Source of the DNA: Arenicola marina
Lineage: Eukaryota; Annelida; Polychaeta; Arenicolidae
Assembly: GCA_964019135.1 (NCBI GenBank)
Contig: OZ025258.1
Location: 28,824,186 to 28,888,185, forward strand
DNA: 64,000 nt
Direction of reading: 5' to 3'
The position numbers were made by a program, and so were the translations under genes. The notes under the pieces are model-generated. The model was not told the DNA's origin, did no database searches, and was given only the letters and a program-made list of their open reading frames with translations. Numbering within the stretch: the stretch's first letter is position 1; each line of letters opens with the position of its first letter. Shown one piece after another: positions 35,529 to 46,195 of this stretch.

Positions 35529-35681
35529 AAAATCTTAGAACGTTGCAAGGTACTACTTGATCGCGAACCTGTTATATATTGTGACACCGGGAAAACATGG
35601 GATGGGGTGTTAAAGCGTTTGGAGAGTGTCACGTCGCTACCACCGAAGCGCCACCTTGAGGATGTCGGACAAACCATATCG
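35529..35681 (+). CDS. Orphan exon candidate, function unknown
   Basis: A 153-nt open stretch flanked by a good acceptor (ATACTCTGTTTCAG) and donor (ATATCG/GTAAAC), both phase 0. Its 51 codons look protein-like: KILERCKVLLDREPVIYC, then GKTWDGVLKRLESVT and LEDVGQTIS. I recognise no family and find no partner exon nearby. It may belong to a larger gene crossing this region or be a transposon piece. Confidence 0.35.
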
Positions 35682-35909
35682 GTAAACACGTAGCAGGAAT
35701 TTTCGCTTTGTGGCTGAACAGATTTTATAAAAACTATGAAGTAAATAGATTTATTGTTGAGGTAACTAAGGTACGTCATTGAAAAATGAAAGTAATTTCG
35801 CTTCTTTGCCAATCTGAATATGAAAATTAATGCACCAGAAACTGCGATATTGCCTGAAGCACAAATGCGAACGATAATATGTGAACTGTCCACAGGCACA
35901 GTAAATCGA

Positions 35910-35970
35910 CTGACACAGAGTGGGGGGGGGGGGGAGCTAGCCGTGCGGCCCCCCCCCCCCTCTGTGTCAG
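35910..35970. repeat. Hairpin of CTGACACAGAG with G and C runs
   Basis: CTGACACAGAG followed by a G run, a short loop (AGCTAGCCGTGCGG), a C run and CTCTGTGTCAG. The arms are perfect, so a single strand can fold completely. Confidence 0.9.
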
Positions 35971-35989
35971 TGTCAACTCGGTTTATAAT

Positions 35990-38860
35990 GTAGGCTAAAG
36001 TCTAAGGAGTGAATGAGTTTATGATTTATGCGATATTAGTCGCAGAGGGGTTGAAAGATAGACACTGGATATGTAGAATGGGACACTGTATTTGTGTGTG
36101 TGAACTCTTTAAGAAAAACACACAACATAGCCCTAACCTTATCCTTGTGCCAAGTTGTTATTCATGGAAACATTGTAACAATATATAGGTATATATAGGT
36201 ATATAGGTTAAATCCATGAAGGCTGCGTCATGTGAGGGCTGTACCCCTTAGATACCTACAAGAGGGTGCCTCACACACGAGATTGCGTCACCGATCTCAA
36301 CAAGTTTTTATAATGTTTGCGTTATTATGCGAAAAGTTTGAATGTATCAGTACCATTTATGTGAAGAACTACATTTATGTAATTTATTATGTTTTAAAGG
36401 TTGAATAATACATATGTCTCTATGTGTCAATCTGCCGGTGCCAACAGTATAACCTTTATATGTCAAAAGTATTGGTTGGATAAGTTTGATGTGTGTAGTA
36501 CGCCTGATTGATTGGATGATTTGACCGCCAGTGAGAGTGGGGGGTGAAGTTTGTGTTAGATGTGGGGGGTTTGATGGTCATGTTTAAGGGGGTAGAGTCA
36601 TACCCAGGTGAAGAGGGATTCATACAGGTAGTTGTTATCAATGATCAGCTAAAACATGGCTGCTGAGGTGAGCAATGGGAGAGGGCTTAACTTAATTGGT
36701 GGTGGCATCAGCCACATCAGCTCCAGTGGCAAGAATACAGGGTTGGGCATCCCAGGTTCCAACGAGCTGCCTGCCTGCCTGCAGTAGCGAAAAAGTGAAC
36801 TGTGAGCGAGGTATAAATTGTATCTGCAGTGGATTATGCCTGATAACCCCACATTGTTATTACACCCGGATTAGCTCTGCCATCAAAACCCCCACCAGCT
36901 GTTTTAATGTCAGATCAGAGCTATACCAAGATCTACTGGTTTTGAGACTATGCATGTATCTCAAAGTTATACCTATATATTTTTTTTATTTATCATAAGA
37001 CATCAATAGATACAAGGATTTACTTGCTTATGAAATGATGCATATTGGCCTACATCTTATAGTTACATCTACATAATTTTGTTCATGAGATTTTATTTGA
37101 TATTTTAAGTAAAAAATATCTCATGATCATGCTGATGACTTCCATTAATTTCAGAAATTCTGCAAAGACTTTATAGCCAAGGATTTAGCACAGTTTTAGG
37201 GACAACAGGTCCTAGGTCTAACAAGGAACTTTAATGCAAATGAAAATCTACAAATCTGCTTAGCCAACTGCTTAGCTTAGAAACTGACTTGACATAACTT
37301 ATATAAGTATAACTTTGGACAGCATATCCTACAAATGATAAGAAATATTTACTTTTGATCTAATTGTCAATGCTCTTGATTTAAGTTTGATATAAAGACA
37401 ATGGATGTAAAACATGTGATAAAAATAAAAGTTTTTTTCACCTAAATAGACTACTAAAACATAATGAAAGAAATTTAATTTGTCTGAATTTCTTTGGAAC
37501 TACATGTAAATAGTTGTGTAAAGAAAAATATGTCAATCTATCAATATATTTTATAAGTGTTTGTTGTATGCTATGAGACACTAAGGTAAACTGTTAACAG
37601 CTTAGAACTGCAAATTTTTCCATGAGATACCTGGTATAGCAAAATATAGCCTTCTATTGCCATACCATCAAAATTTAGAAAGCTTTTAGAATGATAATAG
37701 ATATGAGAATAATACATAAAGTATTATTTATAATTCAAATATTAACTTTCTTATTCTTTTTGTGAAGCTAATGTTACATGTATACAATATTTGTCTAAGG
37801 TGTATACTACCGGTACCATGTATTGCATCAAAAGTGCATTTACCAGTAATATACCTATATAATCATTCAGGGAAATTATGGATTTAGCTAACATTATGAA
37901 CAATCATAATGTTACGTCTTAAGTTATGGGATTCCATAATTTTGAAGATATGTACATTAACTATTTTCATAACATAAACAAACTTAAGAAAAAACTAAAA
38001 AAAACTTATAATTTCTTGCATTCAAATTATACAAACAAAGCACTAATATATAGGGGCACACAGTGTTCAACTTTGTACAGAAAAAAATACATGAATATTA
38101 CATATTACTTAGTCTCGGTTTTATGATTTATAACAAAAATTGCAACCATCACAAAAGAATTTTTGTATTAAATTTTATCCCACCAAGGAGACTGAATTTT
38201 TTCAAGTGCCTATGACGATTTTTGTAGCCCTAGGCGCATGATGCTGTTTCAATGGTGCTAATGTTCTTCCAAGATACAAATCATATGCTATATATTACCC
38301 ATAGAACTATATTTAATAACAGACAATATTATAAAACTGTCTAATAGTATTTCTTTCCATAAAGTTATGCCATATTATGCCTTCCTGTAATATTAGCTGA
38401 ATGGATAAGATATATTATTATTAATATGCATAATATTAGCTATATCCGTAATTCCCACGCCGAATCATGCCAAATTTGCAATATTTTATAGTTTGAGTAA
38501 TGTGCTCTTGTCACTAAACTTTATTGTCTATGTATCATCTCTAAAACTGTGCCATGAATTGTTTGACTGTAAAGTTATGAAGTGAACTGACAAAGTGTCT
38601 GTATATGTTCTGAAATGAAATTCTTTTGGCTCAAAGTACTTAAATGGCTTGTCATAGAATGACAATGCTATAGATATGTGTAACTAAGTTTGAAATGCAT
38701 GTACAACCTCCTAACCATGTAAATCCCTTCTATCAATTGCTATCTTAATGATAAATCAAATCCTGCACCACCCCTTTCAGCTAGTCTATAGACAGGTCAA
38801 CCAAGTCAGATGCCCGACCAAGCACCACCCCACTCTCCCCATTCCCCAGATATTAATTAC
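35990..38860. other. AT-rich intergenic sequence, no gene seen
   Basis: About 2.9 kb without a supported exon. It has a short TATATAGG repeat at 36181-36210 and a CTGC run at 36768-36782. The ORFs at 36696-36998 and 37926-38126 have no recognisable features. Confidence 0.5.
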
Positions 38861-38869
38861 ACTGTAATA

Positions 38870-38913
38870 AAACTATCATATATTTATATATATATATAGA
38901 GAGAGAGAGAGAG
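38870..38913. repeat. (TA)n and (GA)n microsatellite
   Basis: Alternating TA run followed directly by GAGAGAGA. Confidence 0.9.
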
Positions 38914-38997
38914 CCCTACTAGCCTACAAGGTTCCCTCTATAGCCTGCTGTCTGGGACTGGAACCTTTGTCTAGACATGATGTGAAGCTGCAAAGCC

Positions 38998-39465
38998 GTT
39001 ACAAGCGCCGCCCCGCCCCGCCCTCCTCCTCCGCTACGACCCGCCCTCCTCCTCCGCCCCGCCCCGCCCCGCCCTCCTCCTCTGCTACGACCCGCCGCCC
39101 TCCTCCGCCCCGCCCCGCCCCGCCCTCCTCCTCCGATACGACCCGCCCTCCTCCTCCGCTACGACCCGCCCTCCTCCTCCGCCCCGCCTCGCCCTCCTCC
39201 TCCGCCCCGCCCCTCCCTCCTCCTCCGCTACGACCCGCCCTCCTCCTCCGCCCCGCCCCGCCCTCCTCCTCCGCTACGACCCGCCCTCCTCCTCCACCCC
39301 GCCCCGCCCCACCCTCTTCCTCCGCTACGACCCCCCCTCCTCCTCCGCCACGACCCGCCCTCCTCCTCCGCCCCGCCCCGCCCTCCTCCTCCGCTACGAC
39401 CCGCCCTCCTCCTCCGCCCCGCCCCGCCCTCCTCCGCTACGAGCCGCCACCCACATCCCTCGTTC
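38998..39465. repeat. C-rich minisatellite
   Basis: Units of CCGCCCTCCTCCTCCGC followed by TACGAC or CCCGCC, imperfect and intermixed. It abuts the 22-bp array. Confidence 0.88.
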
Positions 39466-39474
39466 CCACCACCC

Positions 39475-40775
39475 CCAAACGTCCGCGCGGCCCTTACCGG
39501 TACATCGCGCGGCCCTAACCGGTACATCGCGCGGCCCTTACCGGTACACCGCACGGCCCTTACCGGTACATCGCGCGGCCCTTACCGGTACATCGCGCGG
39601 CCCTTACCGGTACACCGTGCGGCCCTTACCGGTACATCGCGCGGCACTTCCCGGTATTTCGCACGGCCCTTACCGGTACATCGCACGGCCCTTCCCGGTA
39701 TATCGCACGGCCCTTACCGGTACATCGCGCCGCCCTTACCGGTACATCGCGCGGCCCTTCCCGGTTTATCGCACGGCCCCTACCGGTACACCGCACGGCC
39801 CTTACCGGTACATCGCGCGGCCCTTACCGGTACATCGCACGGCCCTTACCGGTACATCGCGCGGCCCTTACCGGTACACCGTGCGGCCCTTACCGGTACA
39901 TCGCGCGGCACGTCCCGGTATTTCGCACGGCCCTTACCGGTACATCGCGCGGCCCTTACCGGTACATCGCGCGGCCCTTACCGGTACATCGCGCGGCACT
40001 TCCCGGTATTTCGCACGGCCCTTACCGGTACATCGCGCGGCCCTTCCCGGTATATCGCACGGCCCTTACCGGTACATCGCGCGGCCCTTACCGGTACATC
40101 GCACGGCCCTTACCGGTACATCGCGCGGCCCTTACCGGTACACCGTGCGGCCCTTACCGGTACATCGCGCGGCCCTTACCGGTACATCGCGCGGCCCTTA
40201 CCGGTACACCGTGCGGCCCTTACCGGTACATCGCGCGGCACTTTCCGGTATTTTGCACGGCCCTTAGCGGTACATCGCGCGGCCCTTATCGGTACATCGC
40301 GCGGTCCTTACCGGTACATCGCGCGGCCCTTACCGGTACATCGCGCGGTCCTTACCGGTACACCGTGCGGCCCTTACCGGTATATCGCGCGGCCCTTACC
40401 GGTACACCGCGCGGCCCTTACCGGTACACCGTGCGGCCCTTACCGGTATATCGCGCGGCCCTTACCGGTACACCGCGCGGCCCCTACCGGTACATCGCGC
40501 GGCCCTTACCCGTACATCGCGCGGCCCTTACCGGTACATCGCGCGGCCCTTATCGGTACATCGCGCGGCCCTTACCGGTACATCGTGCGGCCCTTACCGG
40601 TACATCGCGCGGCCCTTACCGGTACACCGTGCGGCCCTTACTGGTATATCGCGCGGCCCTTACCGGTACACCGCGCGGCCCTTACCGGTACATCGCGCGG
40701 CCCTTACCGGTATATCGCGCAGCCCTTACCGGTACATCGCGCGGCCCTATATCGGTACATCGCGCGGCCCGTATA
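39475..40775. repeat. 22-bp CpG-rich minisatellite, about 59 copies
   Basis: Units GCGGCCCTTACCGGTACATC plus GC, 22 bp, with CACCGTGC and TTTCGCAC variants. Each unit has several CpG and the palindromes ACCGGT and GCGC. Variant units recur in ordered groups, indicating block duplication. All three forward frames stay open for long stretches, which is an artefact. Confidence 0.93.
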
Positions 40776-40779
40776 TTAT

Positions 40780-41590
40780 GTCTGACATTCTAGTCGAGAA
40801 CCCAGTGGTCGTGGTGTTCCAGGTTCTGTGGTACCACCATTTCGCTAAGTTTTGTAGTTTTCTTTCCAAGACACAAAATTATATGAGGATAAGCTACATT
40901 TTGACGATTGCTTATTTAATTCAAGACAAGGGAAAACAAGTGAGAATTCAATCTTGGGGAAAAGCTTTAGTTCGAGACAGAACAGAAAGATTTACCGGAA
41001 AAGTGGGCTCTCTATCATATCGCCGACAGGGAAGTCTGCGGCTAGATTGATACCACTATCCTTAGTCTACCTGCCATAATATGCGGTAATGGTCAATCAT
41101 GTTTGATATATAGGATGCTTTAGCCAACTTTGGGAGAGTTGACATAGTCACAGAAAGGATCAATTTATTGCAAATAACAGTATAGAAATATATAACTTTA
41201 TATTCCGTATTGAAAAATATAGCCTATACTTTTCAATATTTCCGAATGTTCTGAACAGGTTAATAAAAGAGTATAGATGGAAAGAAGTATAGCAGTAGCT
41301 ACAGGTGCGCCAGTGGTACTGGATACCTCAGATATATATTATAGTACTTAGATCCAGGCTGTAAATTGGGATGGATAACGCTTTAGAATGTTATAATCAT
41401 GGGTATACATTTGTCTAGGGATGTACTACCAGTTCTGGATCCTACGCTGGCTCAAAACTTGATAAGAGCATTTATACTTTAACCACCTATGGTAAGGTTA
41501 ATATTAGGTTTTAGTTTGGTTTTTATGTAGCCTGTTTATGTTCATACAGTCTTCTGAGACCTGGCCTCTGCCCATGGTCGTTTATGGTAC
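40780..41590. other. No gene seen
   Basis: The ORF at 40778-41050 begins inside the end of the 22-bp array and shows no family features. Confidence 0.5.
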
Positions 41591-42400
41591 AGGTTACACC
41601 AAATTGGTATACATGGTAACGTTATGAAAGTACTCAAGTCTATGACGGTACGCGAATATCAAATCTTGTATCAATGTGCAAGAACAAATCTCAGACTTTT
41701 GTGTCATTCTACTGGGCAGAGGCAGGGTTGTATCCTTAGCCTCTTTTTGTTCGATATGTTTTTCAACGAATTGTGCGATATGAGTACGCAAGGTAATTGT
41801 AACGGTATCTATACCCGGGTATATCAGAAACTTTCCCGAAGGTCACAATATTATTTTATGCTGATGCTGCTCTGCAATGCGATGATACTGTCGGGCGTTT
41901 ACAAAGACAACTTGATGTTCTCTCATAATACTGTCAAAAATAGGAACTGCAGGTTAATACAGAAAAAACGGAAATAATTGTGTTCCGGAATGGGGGAGCC
42001 CTGCCATCAAATGAGAAATGGTTTCTTAACGGTCAGAGGTTGAAAGTAGTGATATATAGTAAATATTTAGGTTTAATGTTGTCATCGCGCGTAATATGGT
42101 CCGTCGCACGTAGAACGCTAGACGCTCAGGCGAGTCGACATGTGACTAGAACTAAGAACGCCGAAGCTCAATGTTCATGTAGTCTTCTGAGGCCTACCAA
42201 TATATATTGCAACTTTGCCCTTGGTGCAAGTGCCTGTTTGAAGTCCAGTTACTGGGTCCAAAGGGAACACATAATCCCAATATATTGTACCATCAGAATA
42301 GAATATCCATTCATTTTATTCAGGGGCACAATTAGAATATTTGCTGATATGTTAACATATACACAAATAGACAGAGACGTTTAGTGATGTAAATGTAGGT
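41590..42400 (+). mobile_element. Degenerate reverse-transcriptase relic (non-LTR)
   Basis: Two frames at 41624-41977 and 41980-42384 carry GQRQGCILSLFLFDMFFNEL (the GxxQGxxLSPxLF RT motif). In another frame FYADA sits where the catalytic YADD is expected (near 41855). These are followed by LNTEKTEIIVFRNGG-like sequence split by frameshifts. The catalytic second Asp is replaced and frames are broken, so it is dead. CR1, Jockey and RTE groups all use this arrangement; I cannot choose between them. Confidence 0.75.
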
Positions 42401-42677
42401 TTCAGAGCTGTTGATTTGTATTGATAGATGAACCCGTTTAGGTATCAAATTATCCAACCGATCAAAAATATTAGTTGTCTATCGAGACGTCTTAGGAAGG
42501 ACCAATATGCAACTGGTCGCCGTATTTGGTTATATACCCGGTATATAAATATATATAATCTACGGATATAAATCTTGGGTCAATCCCTTCTGCATACCGG
42601 TATTCAGTACTAGTACCCCTTAGCTCCTTTACCTTTACTGTCTATGAGAGTATCTCATTCTGGTGTCACCCTTTTAG

Positions 42678-42821
42678 GTGTGGAGGGGATGATGGCCTTG
42701 ATTGAGGGTGACAGTGACGTGGACACCATGTACGCCACCGCAGAGGACGAAGACGAAGATCATGTGACTGACAGTCTTCAGCCCTATAACATCCAGGAGA
42801 ACCAGCCTCTGCTCACTGAAG
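42678..42821 (+). CDS. Exon candidate: acidic segment with dileucine signal
   Basis: Flanked by acceptor CACCCTTTTAG and donor CTGAAG/GTATGT. It encodes an acidic stretch (TAEDEDEDHVTDS) ending ENQPLLTE, an ExxxLL-type sorting motif, as in cytosolic N termini of vesicle or lysosome transporters. It lies upstream of the SVOP-like gene on the same strand, but its phase 1 end does not join that gene's exon 2 (phase 0). It may be an alternative 5' exon using an unseen connecting exon, or belong to another gene. Confidence 0.45.
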
Positions 42822-43079
42822 GTATGTCTAATCATTCAGTTTGTAATTTAGTGAAAGAGAACATTGTCAGCTTTTCAGAAATTCTCAGCAGGTTGTTTAA
42901 CAACTTGAGAATTAATAAAATGTTCCCCATAATTATAAGTTGAAATTATCTAAATGTGTGAAACTTTTCCATTCTGTGAATTTGTTAAAGCTGATAAGAT
43001 ATGGTCTGAATCTTGGCAAAAAAACTGCTTATTCCAGCGCTGTCTATGTGGTTTTTCCATTTTCCATTTTATTTATGCC

Positions 43080-43790
43080 CCTGCATGAATATAAGATATA
43101 AACACATGGCTATAGTGGCGCGTTCAGGTACAGACAGAGAGATGGCGGGTTTTGACTTTCGCCTCAACACATAGCTATAGTAGCGCGTTCATGTACAGAC
43201 AGCGAGATGACGGGTTTAGACATTTACCCCGACACATGACTGTGGTGACGCGTTCAGGTACAGAGACAGAGAGATGGCGAGCTTAGACTTTCGCCTGGAC
43301 ACATGACTGTGGTGACGCGTTCAGGTACAGAGACAGAGAGATGGCGGGTTTAGACTTTTGCCTGGACACATGACTGTGGTGACGCGTTCAGGCCTGGACA
43401 CATGACTGTGGTGACGCGTTCAGGTACAGAGACAGAGAGATGGCGGGTTTAGACTTTCGCCTGGACACATGACTGTGGTGACGCGTTCAGGTACAGAGAC
43501 AGAGAGATGGCGGGTTTAGACTTTCGCCTGGACACATGACTGTGGTGACGCGTTCATGTACAGAGACAGAGAGATGGCGAGTTTAGACTTTCGCCTGGAC
43601 ACATGAGTGTGGTGACGCTTTCCGGCACAGAGACAGAGAGATGGCGGGTTTAGACACATGACTGTGGTGACGCGTTCAGGTATAGACAGAGAGATGGCGG
43701 TTTAGACTTTCGCCCCGACACATGACTATAGTGGCACGTTCAGGTACATTGAGACAGATGACAGGTTTAGACTTTCGTTTAGATATGAAA
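43080..43790. repeat. 67-bp minisatellite
   Basis: About 10 units containing GACACATGACTGTGGTGACG, CGTTCAGGTACAGAGACAGA and GAGATGGCGGGTTTAGACTT. Each has a donor-like TTCAG/GTACAG, but it is not derived from a visible exon. A single diverged unit reappears at 44030-44110. Confidence 0.88.
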
Positions 43791-43840
43791 ATCGATTGTT
43801 TTGCGTGCACTACTACTACCCTGGCGGCCGGGCGTAAAAG

Positions 43841-44645
43841 ATTAAACCACATCGCTCATCCATCTCAGATTATTGACTCGTCATAACCTTGGAGGCTAGA
43901 TGTGCCGTTAATCAGTCAGATAAAAACAACACAGCTATTTGACCTATCACGCCACTCAATCGATGCAACACGGGCCCTAAGCACTGACATTAGAGCCATT
44001 TCTCCGTGGTAGCGATTGCTCGCTATAGCCGGTTGAGACTTTCGCCCCGACCCATGGCTATAGTGACGCGTTCAGGTACAGAGACAGGAGGTTTTGGACT
44101 TTCGTTTTGGTACATTACAATGGTTCTTTTGAGCGCACTATCACTAATTTTGCCATCTGGGTCCCATTTCACAAAGATCTCGTAACTTTTGCTCGTAAAA
44201 TAAAAATAATTAATTGCCGGGCAATGAGAAATGAAAAATGTTAAATTTATCATAAATATGTGGCAAGCCTGCTTTTAAATAATATTGGTAGAAAATAAAT
44301 TGCACGAAGATGGCTGCATCCCAATAATCGCAGTATAACGCTCATTTTCGTTGCTCGTAAAATTACGATATGTCGTTAAATTAGCATGTAAAAGATATGA
44401 TTACGAGTTCGTTACTCTTAGTGAAACGATCTCCATGTCTAAAGGATTAAACCAAATCATTTACCCATCCCAGGTTATTGACTCATCCTGCCCTTAGAGG
44501 CTAGAAGTGCCGTTAATCACCCAGTCACATAAAAATATCATCGCTAGTTGACCTATCATGCCATCCAATCGATGCGACACCACGGGCCCTAAGCACTGAC
44601 ATTAGAGTCTGTGGTAGAGATTTCTGGCCATAGCCTCACACTATC
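43841..44645. repeat. Two-copy duplication, offset ~608 bp
   Basis: 43841-44030 and 44449-44640 share GATTAAACCA, TTATTGACTC, GTGCCGTTAATCA, TTGACCTATCA, CAATCGATGC and CGGGCCCTAAGCACTGACAT in order. Confidence 0.8.
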
Positions 44646-44807
44646 AGGTCAGGTCAGCCAGCGTTAAAGAATTCGGGGGTTTTCACCCCACCGTATGTGT
44701 GTCTTAGGCCGTCCAGGATAAAGAGTCCTTGTCCTTCTTCGAAATAACCTGTGGGGCTACCCCCGGGGACGTGGCTCTGCTCTAATCGTGATCTTTGTTA
44801 ACCTTCA

Positions 44808-45003
44808 TTGGCTAAACTGTCCTTCTGACGTCAACCAAACCACGGGGTTTGAACCCGTTTGATCCTTCCATCTTACTATGCCAGGGATTAGTAATGAGTA
44901 GGGGGTTACCCCGGGGACATGGCTCCGCTCTTCCCTTCCTTCTCCCATTGACGCGATATAACCAGAATGGGTTAAAGCGTCCTGAATGTACAACCAACCC
45001 ATG
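44808..45003 (+). mobile_element. tRNA-derived SINE copy
   Basis: Head: TTGGCTAAACTGTCC followed by CACGGGGTTTGAACCCG (B-box-like GGTTTGAACCC). Body: GGGTTACCCCGGGGACATGG, CCATTGACGCGATATAACC, GGGTTAAAGCGTCCTGAA, TGTACAACCAACC. The body matches the copies at 11452-11563, 47792-47905 (reverse) and, more loosely, 59637-59805. Confidence 0.65.
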
Positions 45004-45940
45004 GCTTCCTTGGGCCAAGTTAGCCCATTATTCACACAAATGTATCTTAAAACTTTATAGTCGACCCATCCATGCACGGACAGATAATCTCTAGGGATAA
45101 GAAAAAGTCATGACGTCGTTAACGAAGCGAACGACTTAATATCAGCTGCCGCCAGCTGTCACTCTCACGTAATGATATTCATTCACGTACTTTCAATGTA
45201 TGATAAAACAGTATTGATTCCATGCGTCATAGACATCGTTTTGCGGTTTGTTCAGCCAAAGTGAATGAATAGTCAAACCAGTATGACAGATCACAAATAT
45301 GATTAGCCTAAATCGTTTCATGTAAGTCTATATTGTTTTTGTGCATTGTGCGACATGGCCCTGAGCACCTCGGCCCAGTTATGGCCCAGTGGATGAGTGG
45401 TCCGACCGGGCTCTGTATTAACTTATAATTATTCATTATGCTTGATATTGATGTGAGCGTATTCATATTAGCTGACCTTGCAGTTCTGGGGCCATATATG
45501 GCGCGTGGTAGCGGGTCTGCACGTGAGGACATATTGTGCTGGCATTTTCGCAGCCAGCAGTGCTTTCGTTGACTGTTGCAAGATGTAAATCAACTGTGCA
45601 GCGTATATAACTTCCATGGACTGGTTATAGATTTTTTAGCCACATGTTGCCACACAGGCTTACGCGCACGCAAACATGTGGGACAGTGCATTACGGATGC
45701 AAATAGCTGAGGATAACTGAACGGTTACTCCTTACTCTGAAACCGTATGTGAGCAAGATTCTTATGAAGTAAAGAAACTGATTGAGGGTGTATTGTATCG
45801 ATGCATTGTGCAGTGTTGAAGTGTACAGTTACTACTCTTCGACCTGTCCACAGTGTGTCGCTAATGCTCACGTATTAAACTCCTGATATATAGTCGCGTG
45901 GAGCTGAAATATACGAGTTGAAATGTACGCGTAGTTCGCG

Positions 45941-46195
45941 ATGAGTGACGTGTCCGAGACGGCGTCCAACGCCCCTCAGCCGACTGAAGAAGACGTTGCC
46001 GAGGAAACGGACGAGCGCGCGCCGCTGTGTAATAAGCTGTCACGTGTTCTCAAATCGTACCTCACTCAAGATGATTCTGATGGCGGCTCGGGGGACCTCA
46101 ACAGCAAGACTTTCTTCACTGTCGAGCAGGCCGTGGAGAACATGGGTTTCGGACGATTCCAGTGGAAGCTCTTCTTCGTCTGTGGGCTGTTCTCG
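45941..46195 (+). CDS. SVOP-like exon 1 (start; cytosolic N terminus, TM1)
   Basis: Begins MSDVSETASNAPQPTEEDVA and ends WKLFFVCGLFS at donor TTCTCG/GTAAGT (GT 46196-46197). 85 codons, phase 0. The region before the ATG has no usable acceptor in frame, supporting this as the first coding exon. Confidence 0.88.

Noticed and set aside
39617..40793. ORFs of 142-216 codons in the 22-bp array
   Set aside because: The same unit is read in successive frames; no start context, domain or codon bias.
40778..41050. 90-codon ORF after the 22-bp array
   Set aside because: Starts inside the array end and shows no family features or splice signals.
43080..43790. 67-bp array as another splice-site-derived array
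   Set aside because: Units contain TTCAG/GTACAG, but I find no exon whose end matches them, so derivation from an exon edge is not supported.
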